This document shows, in pieces, positions 52,612 through 60,321 of a stretch of DNA of 64,000 nucleotides. The stretch's first letter is position 1, and each line of letters opens with the position of its first letter. Made by a program: the position numbers and the translations under genes. Source of the stretch: Robiginitalea sp. (GTDB lineage: Bacteria; Bacteroidota; Bacteroidia; Flavobacteriales; Flavobacteriaceae); contig JAHECA010000013.1 of assembly GCA_024642005.1 (NCBI GenBank), forward strand, positions 1 to 64,000, in the 5' to 3' direction. The notes under the pieces are model-generated. The model ran no database searches. It was given only the letters and a program-made list of their open reading frames with translations, and was not told where the DNA came from.

Positions 52612-54018
52612 TCAGACCCGGAACGATTTCCAGCGCCCGGTCCGAAAAGCCCTGATAGCCAGTACAGAAAGCAGTAATTCCGAAAGTGTAATGGCCAGGA
52701 AAACCCCCATGGGCCCCCATCCCAGCAGCAGGGCTGCCACATAGGCAAAGGGCAGCTGGAATAGCCAGAAGGCCACTACGTTAATCCGGGTGGGAGTACG
52801 CGTATCGCCCGACCCGTTGAAGGCCTGGGTTACCACCATGCCGTAGGCGTAAAAAACATACCCGGCAGCAATGATTCGCAGACAGAGCGCCCCGCTGTGC
52901 ACCACGGTGTCGGCTGAATTGAACCAACCCAGGATCTGCGGGGCGAAAATCAGGTAGAAGAGCGAAACAGCAGCCATGAACCAGGCATTGTATTTGCCGG
53001 CTTTCCAAACCGAGATTTCGGCCCGTTCGGGCTTGCCCGCCCCCAGGTTCTGCCCCACCAGGGTTGCCGCGGCATTGCTCATGCCCCAGGCAGGCATAAG
53101 GGTAAACATGATTACCCGTATGGCAATGGTATACCCGGCCAGGACCTCGCTGCCGAAGGTGCTCATAAGCCGCATCAAAAAGACCCAACTCGAGGTGCCG
53201 ATGAGGAATTGGGCGATGCCCCCTATGGAAATGCGCACCAGGTTCAACATTACGGCCAGGTCGAGCCGCCAGGCCCTGAGCGTTATTCTAATGCGGCTCC
53301 AGCCGAAAAACAAGATGCAAAGTTGCAGCACTACGGCAGATCCGCGCCCGATATTGGTGGCAATGGCGGCACCCATTACCCCGTAAGCCGGAACAGGCCC
53401 CCACCCGAAAATGAAAAGGGGGTCGAGGATAATATTCAGTCCGTTCGAAAGCACGAGCGTCCACATGGCCACAGAGGCATCACCGGCACCCCGGAATATG
53501 GCATTTATCAGGAAAAGCAACATGATGGTGATATTCCCGCCAAGCAACCAACGGGTATACCCGTGCCCCTCCGCGATCAGGTCAGGCTCCCCTCCCATCA
53601 GCTCCAATATTTCCCGGGCATAGAAGAGGCCCAACAGGCCCACCAGCAATGCGACTGCACTGCCGAGCAAGATGGCCTGTACGGCCGCTACCCGTGCCCC
53701 ACTCATGTCCTTTTCCCCTACCCTTCGGGCGACGACGGCCGTTGCCGCCATGCTCAGGCCTATGGCTACTGCATACACCAGGGTAACCACCGATTCTGTG
53801 AGGCCAATGGTAGCCACGGCGTTTACGCTTACGCGCGACACATAGGCAATGTCGACCACGGCAAAGACCGATTCCATGGCCATTTCCAGAATCATGGGGA
53901 TGGAGAGCATAAAAATCGCCTTGCGAATGCTGCCTTGCGTGTAATCGGCTTCCTGCCCGCGCAGGGCCTGAAGGAAATAATGGAAGTATTTAAACCGGGT
54001 GGGTCGAGAAGTTGTCAT
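52612..54018 (-). CDS. MATE family efflux transporter
   Basis: 468 residues with twelve membrane helices in two related halves: 'LSIPMILEMAMESVFAVVDIAYVSRVSVNAVATIGLTE' and 'MRLMSTFGSEVLAGYTIAIRVIMFTLMPAWGMSNAAATLVGQNLGAGK'. It exports cationic drugs or metabolites by Na+ or H+ antiport. The 35-residue N-terminal tail before helix 1 is longer than in most members. It is 22 bases upstream of the trans-sulfuration gene and heads that operon. Confidence 0.93.
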   Translation of the reverse strand: MTTSRPTRFKYFHYFLQALRGQEADYTQGSIRKAIFMLSIPMILEMAMESVFAVVDIAYVSRVSVNAVATIGLTESVVTLVYAVAIGLSMAATAVVARRVGEKDMSGARVAAVQAILLGSAVALLVGLLGLFYAREILELMGGEPDLIAEGHGYTRWLLGGNITIMLLFLINAIFRGAGDASVAMWTLVLSNGLNIILDPLFIFGWGPVPAYGVMGAAIATNIGRGSAVVLQLCILFFGWSRIRITLRAWRLDLAVMLNLVRISIGGIAQFLIGTSSWVFLMRLMSTFGSEVLAGYTIAIRVIMFTLMPAWGMSNAAATLVGQNLGAGKPERAEISVWKAGKYNAWFMAAVSLFYLIFAPQILGWFNSADTVVHSGALCLRIIAAGYVFYAYGMVVTQAFNGSGDTRTPTRINVVAFWLFQLPFAYVAALLLGWGPMGVFLAITLSELLLSVLAIRAFRTGRWKSFRV

Positions 54019-54217
54019 CGATGAGAATTTGTGATTGGGAAATAGAAAGGAAAGCCAGGGTTAGCCCATGGCCACACCCGTAGTAAAAGCTGGTTTCAGA
54101 GCTTCCATAAACCGGCACATAATTCTCAGCGCTTCATAATGCGGCAAAGATGGCAAAAAAAACATCACCGGCCGCCGTAAACATCAAAATTTGAATACGT
54201 TAGGCTCAAGCTTCCCT

Positions 54218-57200
54218 TCAGTCGGCCGACTTTGCGCCAAAATAAACCCGATGGCGCCACCAGCTTACGGCTCCCAGTACGAGCACCCCAAACAGGAGGT
54301 ACCAAATAAAGACGGGCGTTATTACCTGCGCCCCGCTGGCATAGCTGTGCAGCCCAACCAGGTAGAAGTTTACCCCGAAATAGGTCATCATGATGCTGCC
54401 GAAGGCCAAAACGCTCAAAAAGCTAAAGGCCCACTGGCCCCGCAGGCCAGGTACCAGGCGCACATGGATCACAAAGGAATAGATGAGAATGGAGATCAGG
54501 GCCCAGGTTTCCTTTGGGTCCCAACCCCAATAGCGCCCCCAGCTCTCATTGGCCCATTGCCCGCCCAGGAAATTCCCTATGGTGAGCATTACCAGCCCCG
54601 TAGTAAGCGCCAGTTCGTTGATAATGGTGAGTTCCTGCAGGTTTACCCGCATGCGATTGCGGTTTTTCTCAGTGGTAAGCACCATAAGCAGCAGGGTTAC
54701 CACCCCGAGGATCATGCCTACGGTAAGAGGGCCGTAGCTGCCCACGATCACGGCCACGTGAATCATGAGCCAGTAGCTGTTCAGCACCGGCTGCAGGTTG
54801 GCGATGGCCGGGTCTACCCAGCTCTGGTGGGCTATCCAGAGTAACATGGCCGTTACAAAAGTGGAAGCGGCGATGGTCATATCGCTTTTGCGCCCCAGCA
54901 TCAGGCCCATCCCCAGACAGGCCCAGGAAACGTACAGGATACTCTCATAGGCGTCGCTCCAGGGGGCATGCCCCGAAATATACCAGCGAAGCACCAGCCC
55001 CGCCGTGTGCCATACAAAGAAAATCAGGATCAGGCCCTTCATAAAATAGGTGGCAATTCCCAAAATACGCCGCTCTTTGAAGATCTGGAAAATCAAGACT
55101 ACAAACATCAGAATACCCACCAGGGCGTAGTATTTGTAAAGCCTGTTAAAAATGTCGAGTTGGTTGTAGATAACCTCTGTTCCCACGCGTCGCTCGGAAG
55201 GCAAAACCTCACTGCCATGGTTTACCTGGTTCTGGTGGAAAGCCTCCAGCAGTTTGTCCGATTCTGTGTAATCGCCGGTTTCGGCGGCTTCCTGAAGCGA
55301 AACCAGGTAATAGCGTACCGAATTCTGGATGAAATTGGCATAGAGCGAGTCACCTACCTGATAGCCACCCCTCTGGTACTCGGTATCTGAAATCCATTTG
55401 TTGTTCTCGTCGTGAAGCAGCGGGAAAATCTTGAGGATCTCGCCATTAAGGGCCCTGTTGAGCAAGCCGAGCCGGAAATAGGCGTCTTTGAAATCTTGCT
55501 GAAACTTATTCGGGTTGTTGGTGGCGAAGGCCTCTCTGAGCACCGGGTCCATTTTATTGCGGCCCTGTTCGTCAAAAAAGTCGATCAGCCTAACATAGCG
55601 CTGGTGAGCCGGTATACCGAGCAGGTTGCGGATGCTGTCGTTCTCTGCTTTTTTGTCGATGGCAATGAATTCATTTACCGTCCAGAGGTTGGGCCGCATA
55701 AGCATAGACAGCAATACCTGGTCGGCGCTGAGCCCCTTGTATTGCGGCTGGAAACTCAGTTTCCGAAGCAGCTCTGAGGAATACGTATTGATGGGCTTCA
55801 TCCGGCCCCCGTCATCCTGAATAACCAGGTGCCCGAATTTGGCCGCATGGTCCTGGGGCACTGCCGTGGCCAGGATCATGGAATCTACCGCTTCCTGCGA
55901 AGGAGGGGCGCTGTGCTGGTGGCCATCGGCAGGGGTATGCTGCGCAGTAACGCTGAAAATCCCAAAGAAGAGGGCCAGGGCCAGGGCCGTCTTCCTGGCT
56001 TTGAGCTCTTCCAGCTTGCGCCCCAGTTCCCTGAAACGCGTGTTGCCGAAAAACATGATGCCCATCAGGCCCGCATACAGCAAGAAGTACCCGATATAGG
56101 TAACCCATGTACCCCAGAAATCGTGGTTTACAGACAAGACAGTTCCTTTTTCGTCTGGGTGGAAACTCGCCTGAAAAAAGCGGTATCCCTTATGGTCGAG
56201 CACGTGGTTCATGAAAATATCGTAATCAAAAGGGCGGCCGTCGCCCAGGGAGTCGCGGACGGTAATTTTACTCATATAAGAAGAGTATCCTTTTTCGGTG
56301 CCCGGGTACTTTTCGGCAATAAAATCATTCAGGGTAATGCTGAAGGGCAGCTGATATACCTTAGACCCGTATGAACCCCTGAAACGCAGGCCGGCAAGGT
56401 CAATCGGCTCGCTGTACTGGGTATAGCCCTTGCCGCCCAAAAGGGTATGCCGGGCGGTCTGGCCCCCGGCAGTGATTTCGATGGTGAAGGCATCCATATC
56501 GCCCTGCCCACGTTCGGTTTCCGGGATGGGCACAACCCCGTACCGGCCCCGCATGGGCATTTCTGGGAGCACAAACTGCATGGAGCCCAGGCTGTACAGG
56601 GAACGAAGTTGCAGAGGCTGCAAACTGTCGGCCACCACCTGCCCGCTAAACTGGTCGGCCATCCGCATAAAACTGCCCGGAAAAGGCGACCTGATGGTCA
56701 TATCGTCGTCGGTTACCTGAATATTGACGGCCCCTGACACTTCTTTGTTGAGGCTGAACAGCACGTTGTGGATGTTGGCCACCTGCCCTTCTTCCAGGTA
56801 GTGGTCGTGGCGTGACCCACCCCCTGCTTCCACAAGTTTCAGGAACAATGTCCCGGCCTGGTCGGCCACAACCCCCAGGCGCGCCCCTTTGACGAATTCA
56901 ACAAAACTCACCTTTACGGGGGTTTCGCCGAAGTCGGCCGTCCAGGGCAGGTTGGACTGAATATCCTCTTCTGTCACGATCAGGTGGTCTTCCAGGGCCT
57001 TCCGGCGGGGCTGCCCGTCGACCTCCCCGTCTATCCAGAGTGTCAGGAAGGTCTTGTCGGAATAATAGATGTTTTCAGTGGCTCCTTCACGAATGGGCAT
57101 CATGCCTTCAAACCCGAAATACCGGGTAATGAAGGCGCCCAGGATAATGAGGATCCAGGAAAGGTGCAACAGCAATACCGGCCACTTCTCCCACCTCAGC

Positions 57201-57412
57201 AAACGGTAGCGCGAGATATTCCCAATGAAGTTAATCATAAAGAAAGCTATGATGGCCTCGAACCACCAGGTGTTGTAAATCCAGATTCGGGCCGTTTCGG
57301 TGCTGTACCAGCTTTCGATAAAAGTCCCGAAGGCCATGGCGGTGGCCATAACCAGGAAAAGGACTGCCATTAAACGCGTTGAGAACAGGGTATTCCGGAG
57401 GAGTTTCAGCAT
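54218..57412 (-). CDS. ccsBA: Cytochrome c biogenesis CcsB-CcsA fusion protein
   Basis: 1064 residues, the size of fused system II haem lyases. The N-terminal half is ResB/CcsB-like with four helices and a large periplasmic region (about 90-460) plus an extra region to about 760. The C-terminal third is CcsA with six to eight helices, the WWD haem-handling segment 'WANESWGRYWGWDPKETWAL' and conserved His residues ('WHTAGLVLRWYISGHAPWSDAYES', 'SFVIHVRLVPGLRG'). It delivers haem to CxxCH apocytochromes, which the DsbD-like protein at 8-10 kb keeps reduced. Confidence 0.93.
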   Translation of the reverse strand: MLKLLRNTLFSTRLMAVLFLVMATAMAFGTFIESWYSTETARIWIYNTWWFEAIIAFFMINFIGNISRYRLLRWEKWPVLLLHLSWILIILGAFITRYFGFEGMMPIREGATENIYYSDKTFLTLWIDGEVDGQPRRKALEDHLIVTEEDIQSNLPWTADFGETPVKVSFVEFVKGARLGVVADQAGTLFLKLVEAGGGSRHDHYLEEGQVANIHNVLFSLNKEVSGAVNIQVTDDDMTIRSPFPGSFMRMADQFSGQVVADSLQPLQLRSLYSLGSMQFVLPEMPMRGRYGVVPIPETERGQGDMDAFTIEITAGGQTARHTLLGGKGYTQYSEPIDLAGLRFRGSYGSKVYQLPFSITLNDFIAEKYPGTEKGYSSYMSKITVRDSLGDGRPFDYDIFMNHVLDHKGYRFFQASFHPDEKGTVLSVNHDFWGTWVTYIGYFLLYAGLMGIMFFGNTRFRELGRKLEELKARKTALALALFFGIFSVTAQHTPADGHQHSAPPSQEAVDSMILATAVPQDHAAKFGHLVIQDDGGRMKPINTYSSELLRKLSFQPQYKGLSADQVLLSMLMRPNLWTVNEFIAIDKKAENDSIRNLLGIPAHQRYVRLIDFFDEQGRNKMDPVLREAFATNNPNKFQQDFKDAYFRLGLLNRALNGEILKIFPLLHDENNKWISDTEYQRGGYQVGDSLYANFIQNSVRYYLVSLQEAAETGDYTESDKLLEAFHQNQVNHGSEVLPSERRVGTEVIYNQLDIFNRLYKYYALVGILMFVVLIFQIFKERRILGIATYFMKGLILIFFVWHTAGLVLRWYISGHAPWSDAYESILYVSWACLGMGLMLGRKSDMTIAASTFVTAMLLWIAHQSWVDPAIANLQPVLNSYWLMIHVAVIVGSYGPLTVGMILGVVTLLLMVLTTEKNRNRMRVNLQELTIINELALTTGLVMLTIGNFLGGQWANESWGRYWGWDPKETWALISILIYSFVIHVRLVPGLRGQWAFSFLSVLAFGSIMMTYFGVNFYLVGLHSYASGAQVITPVFIWYLLFGVLVLGAVSWWRHRVYFGAKSAD

Positions 57413-57437
57413 GCCGGGAAAGACTTGATTGTGACCG

Positions 57438-57467
57438 CTAAATTAGGGCATTTAGGCGCAATACAAA
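57438..57467 (-). promoter_or_regulatory. Candidate promoter for ccsBA
   Basis: Minus strand TTTG (57467-57464), 18-base spacer, TAATTTAG (57445-57438). The -33 element is exact and the -7 element one base off consensus. It ends 25 bases before the ATG. Confidence 0.5.
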
Positions 57468-57563
57468 GAAAGTAAGACAAAGTCGGATAGCTGCCTGGGT
57501 TTTCTGAAACTGGTCAACCAGCGCTTGTTTGTGTATAATAAATTAATTATCAACATTATAGTA

Positions 57564-57609
57564 GGGTTTCCAAGATAATGATTGCCAAATGTTAAAATCG
57601 TTGAAACCC
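57564..57609. repeat. Short inverted repeat in the ccsBA-DUF2520 gap
   Basis: GGGTTTC at 57564-57570 and GAAACCC at 57603-57609, 32 bases apart and perfect over seven bases. It may be an operator or chance. The surrounding divergent gap (57413-57709) is AT-rich and holds no gene. Confidence 0.3.
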
Positions 57610-57709
57610 CGTGATGGTGCCGGGTAATCCCCTCAAAGGCCCCCGGCCCGTGCGGACCAATTGTAATTGCCCACTGGCCCCACACCGATTATATCCCTAT
57701 TTTAGCACC

Positions 57710-58474
57710 GTGATAAAGACCGTGATCATCGGGAGCGGCAATGTGGCTTTTCAGCTGCATAGGGCTGTGCTGCAAGCCGAAGGGATTTCCTTGGCACAGG
57801 TAGCAGCACGCAGGCCCGAAGCCCTTGACGCTTTTGATCCCAAGGTGCCCAGGGCGAGCCTATCAGAACCACTTGCCCCGGCAGACATCTATTTACTGGC
57901 CGTCTCAGACCAGGCCGTGGCAACGGTGTCGGGGCAACTGCAAATGGACACCGGGTTGCTCGCCCATACCTCAGGTGCCCTGGGTTTAGATGCCCTCACA
58001 GGGAGCCGTCCGAAAGGTGTCTTTTATCCCTTGCAGACTTTCAGCAAATCCCGGCCGGTTTCCTTTACAGGGCTCCCGGTCTTACTGGAGGCAGAGCGTC
58101 CTGCAGATCTAAATTTACTGGCATCGCTGGGAAAAGCCCTCGGGGCAGTTACCCAGGCCTGCCGGCGCGAAGATCGGCTCGCCGCCCATCTGGCTGCCGT
58201 CTTTGCCAATAACTTTTCCAATCATATGGTCTTCCAGGCACAGGAGCTCTTCAGGGCACACGGGCTGAGCCCGGCTTTGCTCAGGCCAATCTTGCTCGAA
58301 ACCTTTGAGAAACTGCGGGCCCTGCCTGCCAGGGAAGCCCAGACCGGCCCGGCTCGCCGCAATGACCGTCTCACTCAGCAAGCACACCGGCAGTTGCTGG
58401 GCCCCGGGATGCCCCTGGAACTATACAACCTGATTTCCCAATCCATAGCGAAAACGTATGAAAACGAACTATAA
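57710..58474 (+). CDS. Rossmann-fold DUF2520 protein, GTG start
   Basis: 254 residues from the GTG at 57710, which places the dinucleotide motif 'VIIGSGNVAFQL' at the N-terminus; the longer in-frame opening from 57611 has no family resemblance. The C-terminal DUF2520 domain (about 115-250, 'YPLQTFSKSRPVSFTGLPVLLEAE', 'AAHLAAVFANNFSNHM') is clear. It probably reduces a substrate with NAD(P)H, but none is known. It overlaps kdsC by 17 bases and is the first gene of a kdsC-maf operon, an order I recall as common in Flavobacteria. Confidence 0.88.
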   Translation: MIKTVIIGSGNVAFQLHRAVLQAEGISLAQVAARRPEALDAFDPKVPRASLSEPLAPADIYLLAVSDQAVATVSGQLQMDTGLLAHTSGALGLDALTGSRPKGVFYPLQTFSKSRPVSFTGLPVLLEAERPADLNLLASLGKALGAVTQACRREDRLAAHLAAVFANNFSNHMVFQAQELFRAHGLSPALLRPILLETFEKLRALPAREAQTGPARRNDRLTQQAHRQLLGPGMPLELYNLISQSIAKTYENEL

Positions 58475-58985
58475 GGAAATGCTGCGCGACGTTACAACCT
58501 TCGTCTTTGACGTAGACGGGGTTTTTACCGACAGCTCGGTGCTCATAACCACCACCGGAGAACTCCTCCGCAAAATGAGCGTGCGCGACGGGTATGCGGT
58601 TAAAACAGCTATCGACAAAGGCTACCGGCTCTGTGTGATCAGTGGCGGGTCTAACGAGGGGGTCAGGCAACGCCTGCAGGGCCTTGGGGTTACCGACATC
58701 TACCTCGGGGCCGGGCACAAAGAAGACCGCCTGCGTGAATACATGCTCGACTACGGTATAGCCCCCGGGGAAATCCTCTATATGGGCGACGATATCCCCG
58801 ATATCCCGGCCATGCGAATGGTCGGCATGGTTGCCTGTCCGCAGAATGCCGTACCCGAGGTAAAAGCCCTCTCCCACTACATTTCACACCTGAATGGAGG
58901 GGAAGGCTGCGTACGCGATATCATCCAGCAGGTAATGAAAGTGCAGGGCAACTGGGAGAGCCCCACAAACGCCGCACAAGACTGA
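58458..58985 (+). CDS. kdsC: 3-deoxy-manno-octulosonate-8-phosphatase (KdsC-type HAD)
   Basis: 175 residues, cap-less HAD phosphatase. Nucleophile Asp18 and acid Asp20 lie in 'FVFDVDGVFTD'; 'CVISGGSNEGVRQRLQGLGVTDIYLG' and 'YMGDDIPDIPAM' supply the remaining motifs. It dephosphorylates Kdo-8-P to Kdo for LPS, the substrate pool that the kdnA-like product at 24-25 kb would modify. Overlaps with the genes on both sides indicate coupled translation. Confidence 0.88.
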   Translation: MKTNYKEMLRDVTTFVFDVDGVFTDSSVLITTTGELLRKMSVRDGYAVKTAIDKGYRLCVISGGSNEGVRQRLQGLGVTDIYLGAGHKEDRLREYMLDYGIAPGEILYMGDDIPDIPAMRMVGMVACPQNAVPEVKALSHYISHLNGGEGCVRDIIQQVMKVQGNWESPTNAAQD

Positions 58986-59584
58986 TGGACTCCCTGCAAA
59001 GTAAGGGGCCGGCCCATCTCATCCTGGGGTCTGCCAGCCCAAGGCGCAAGGCCCTGCTGGAAGCTATGGGTTTTTCGTTTGAAGTGCGGACACAGGACGG
59101 AGAAGAAACGTATCCTTCACAACTAAATCACTGTTATATAACTGATTACCTAAGCAAACTTAAAGCTTCACATCTAAAGCATTTCCTCAAGCCGGAAAGC
59201 GTTTTGCTCACCGCAGATACCATCGTCTGGCAGCACGGCCGGGTCCTGGGCAAGCCGGGCGACCGTGAAGAAGCCATTGCAACCCTGAATCAGTTGTCAG
59301 GGGCCTGGCACGAGGTCATTACCTCGGTCTGCTTTACCACGATGGCTGCGCAGCAGGTGAGGCATGAGGTTACCCGCGTCAAATTTGCCAACCTTGAACC
59401 TTCCATGATAGCGACATACCTGCGCCTGGGCCACCCGCTCGACAAGGCCGGGGCTTATGGCATTCAGGAGTGGATCGGCCTGGTGGGGGTGGAAGCCATA
59501 GAAGGGTCGTACACCAATGTGGTAGGCCTGCCGACCCGTCTGGTCTACGAGACGCTGAGGGAGATGGGTAAATTGCCCATTTAA
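58985..59584 (+). CDS. maf: Maf-like nucleoside triphosphate pyrophosphatase
   Basis: 199 residues. 'LILGSASPRRKALLEAMGFSFEV' at the N-terminus, 'LLTADTIVWQHGRVLGKPGDREEA' in the middle, and 'DKAGAYGIQEWIGLVGVEAIEGSYTNVVGLP' near the end are the three Maf motifs. It hydrolyses non-canonical or dTTP/UTP-type nucleotides and prevents their incorporation. The ATG overlaps the kdsC TGA by one base. Confidence 0.94.
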   Translation: MDSLQSKGPAHLILGSASPRRKALLEAMGFSFEVRTQDGEETYPSQLNHCYITDYLSKLKASHLKHFLKPESVLLTADTIVWQHGRVLGKPGDREEAIATLNQLSGAWHEVITSVCFTTMAAQQVRHEVTRVKFANLEPSMIATYLRLGHPLDKAGAYGIQEWIGLVGVEAIEGSYTNVVGLPTRLVYETLREMGKLPI

Positions 59585-59593
59585 CTTTTTTTT
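59564..59593 (+). terminator. Intrinsic terminator inside the end of maf
   Basis: ATGGG/CCCAT stem with a seven-base loop in the last codons of maf; the stop codon follows, then eight T at 59586-59593. It would end the DUF2520-kdsC-maf transcript. Confidence 0.5.
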
Positions 59594-59664
59594 CGTTCCT
59601 GAGGTTCGGTGGAGATGATTCAAAAACTGTCTGGCCCGGGGGCGTTAAAAATGCCAAAAAGACG

Positions 59665-59672
59665 TAATTTTG
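59665..59672 (+). promoter_or_regulatory. Candidate -7 box for the MscS-type gene
   Basis: TAATTTTG, an exact TAnnTTTG, 25 bases before the ATG. Confidence 0.5.
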
Positions 59673-59697
59673 CGCGACAATCAGGGACTTTGAACCT

Positions 59698-60243
59698 ATG
59701 AAAGAATTTTATTTCAACCACCAGGCCGAAATTCTCGGCACGCTGATCACCCTTGTTATCCTCCTGGTTACGCGCCTGCTTTCCGTTCAGACCATCCGCC
59801 GGATAAGCCGAATCAGTGATCTGGATGAAAACCGGGGGCGTTTGATTATCAAGTATGTTCTGGTAGGCCACAGCGTTATCCTGGTGGTCGCGTTAATTCT
59901 TATCTGGGGAGTGCCTATAAAGGAAATCGGCACCGTGCTGGCATCCATCTTTGCTGTTATCGGCGTGGCCCTGTTTGCCTCCTGGTCCATTTTGAGCAAC
60001 ATCACCGCAGGCGTGATCCTCTTTTTTACCTTTCCCTTCAAGATTGGAGACCGCATCCGCATTCTCGACAAAGACCTCCCCAAGCCTCTGGAATGCGTAA
60101 TTGAAGACATACGTGCCTTTCACCTTCACCTGCGCAAATCCAACGGCGAACTGGTTACCTATCCGAATGCCCTCATGCTCCAGAAAGCCGTGGCGCTGAT
60201 AACCCGCGAAGCAAAGGACAGCGAAGGCAGTGAAGCCGTGTAG
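59698..60243 (+). CDS. Small mechanosensitive channel (MscS) family protein
   Basis: 181 residues: three membrane helices, then the pore helix and beta domain 'VIGVALFASWSILSNITAGVILFFTFPFKIGDRIRI'. This is the conserved MscS core, much shorter than E. coli MscS (286) because the C-terminal cage is almost absent; the protein ends soon after 'GELVTYPNALMLQKAV'. Such minimal members are frequent in Flavobacteria. It relieves osmotic pressure or gates ions. It is a single-gene unit with its own -7 box. Confidence 0.88.
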   Translation: MKEFYFNHQAEILGTLITLVILLVTRLLSVQTIRRISRISDLDENRGRLIIKYVLVGHSVILVVALILIWGVPIKEIGTVLASIFAVIGVALFASWSILSNITAGVILFFTFPFKIGDRIRILDKDLPKPLECVIEDIRAFHLHLRKSNGELVTYPNALMLQKAVALITREAKDSEGSEAV

Positions 60244-60290
60244 GTGTTAAAGAAGTTTTAAAGGGGCAGGCAGCCCGCTTAAAAACTCCC

Positions 60291-60298
60291 TATATTTG
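60291..60298 (+). promoter_or_regulatory. Candidate -7 box for the PIG-L gene
   Basis: TATATTTG, an exact TAnnTTTG, 23 bases before the ATG. Confidence 0.5.
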
Positions 60299-60321
60299 AG
60301 AGCCGACTAAACCATCCTGAC

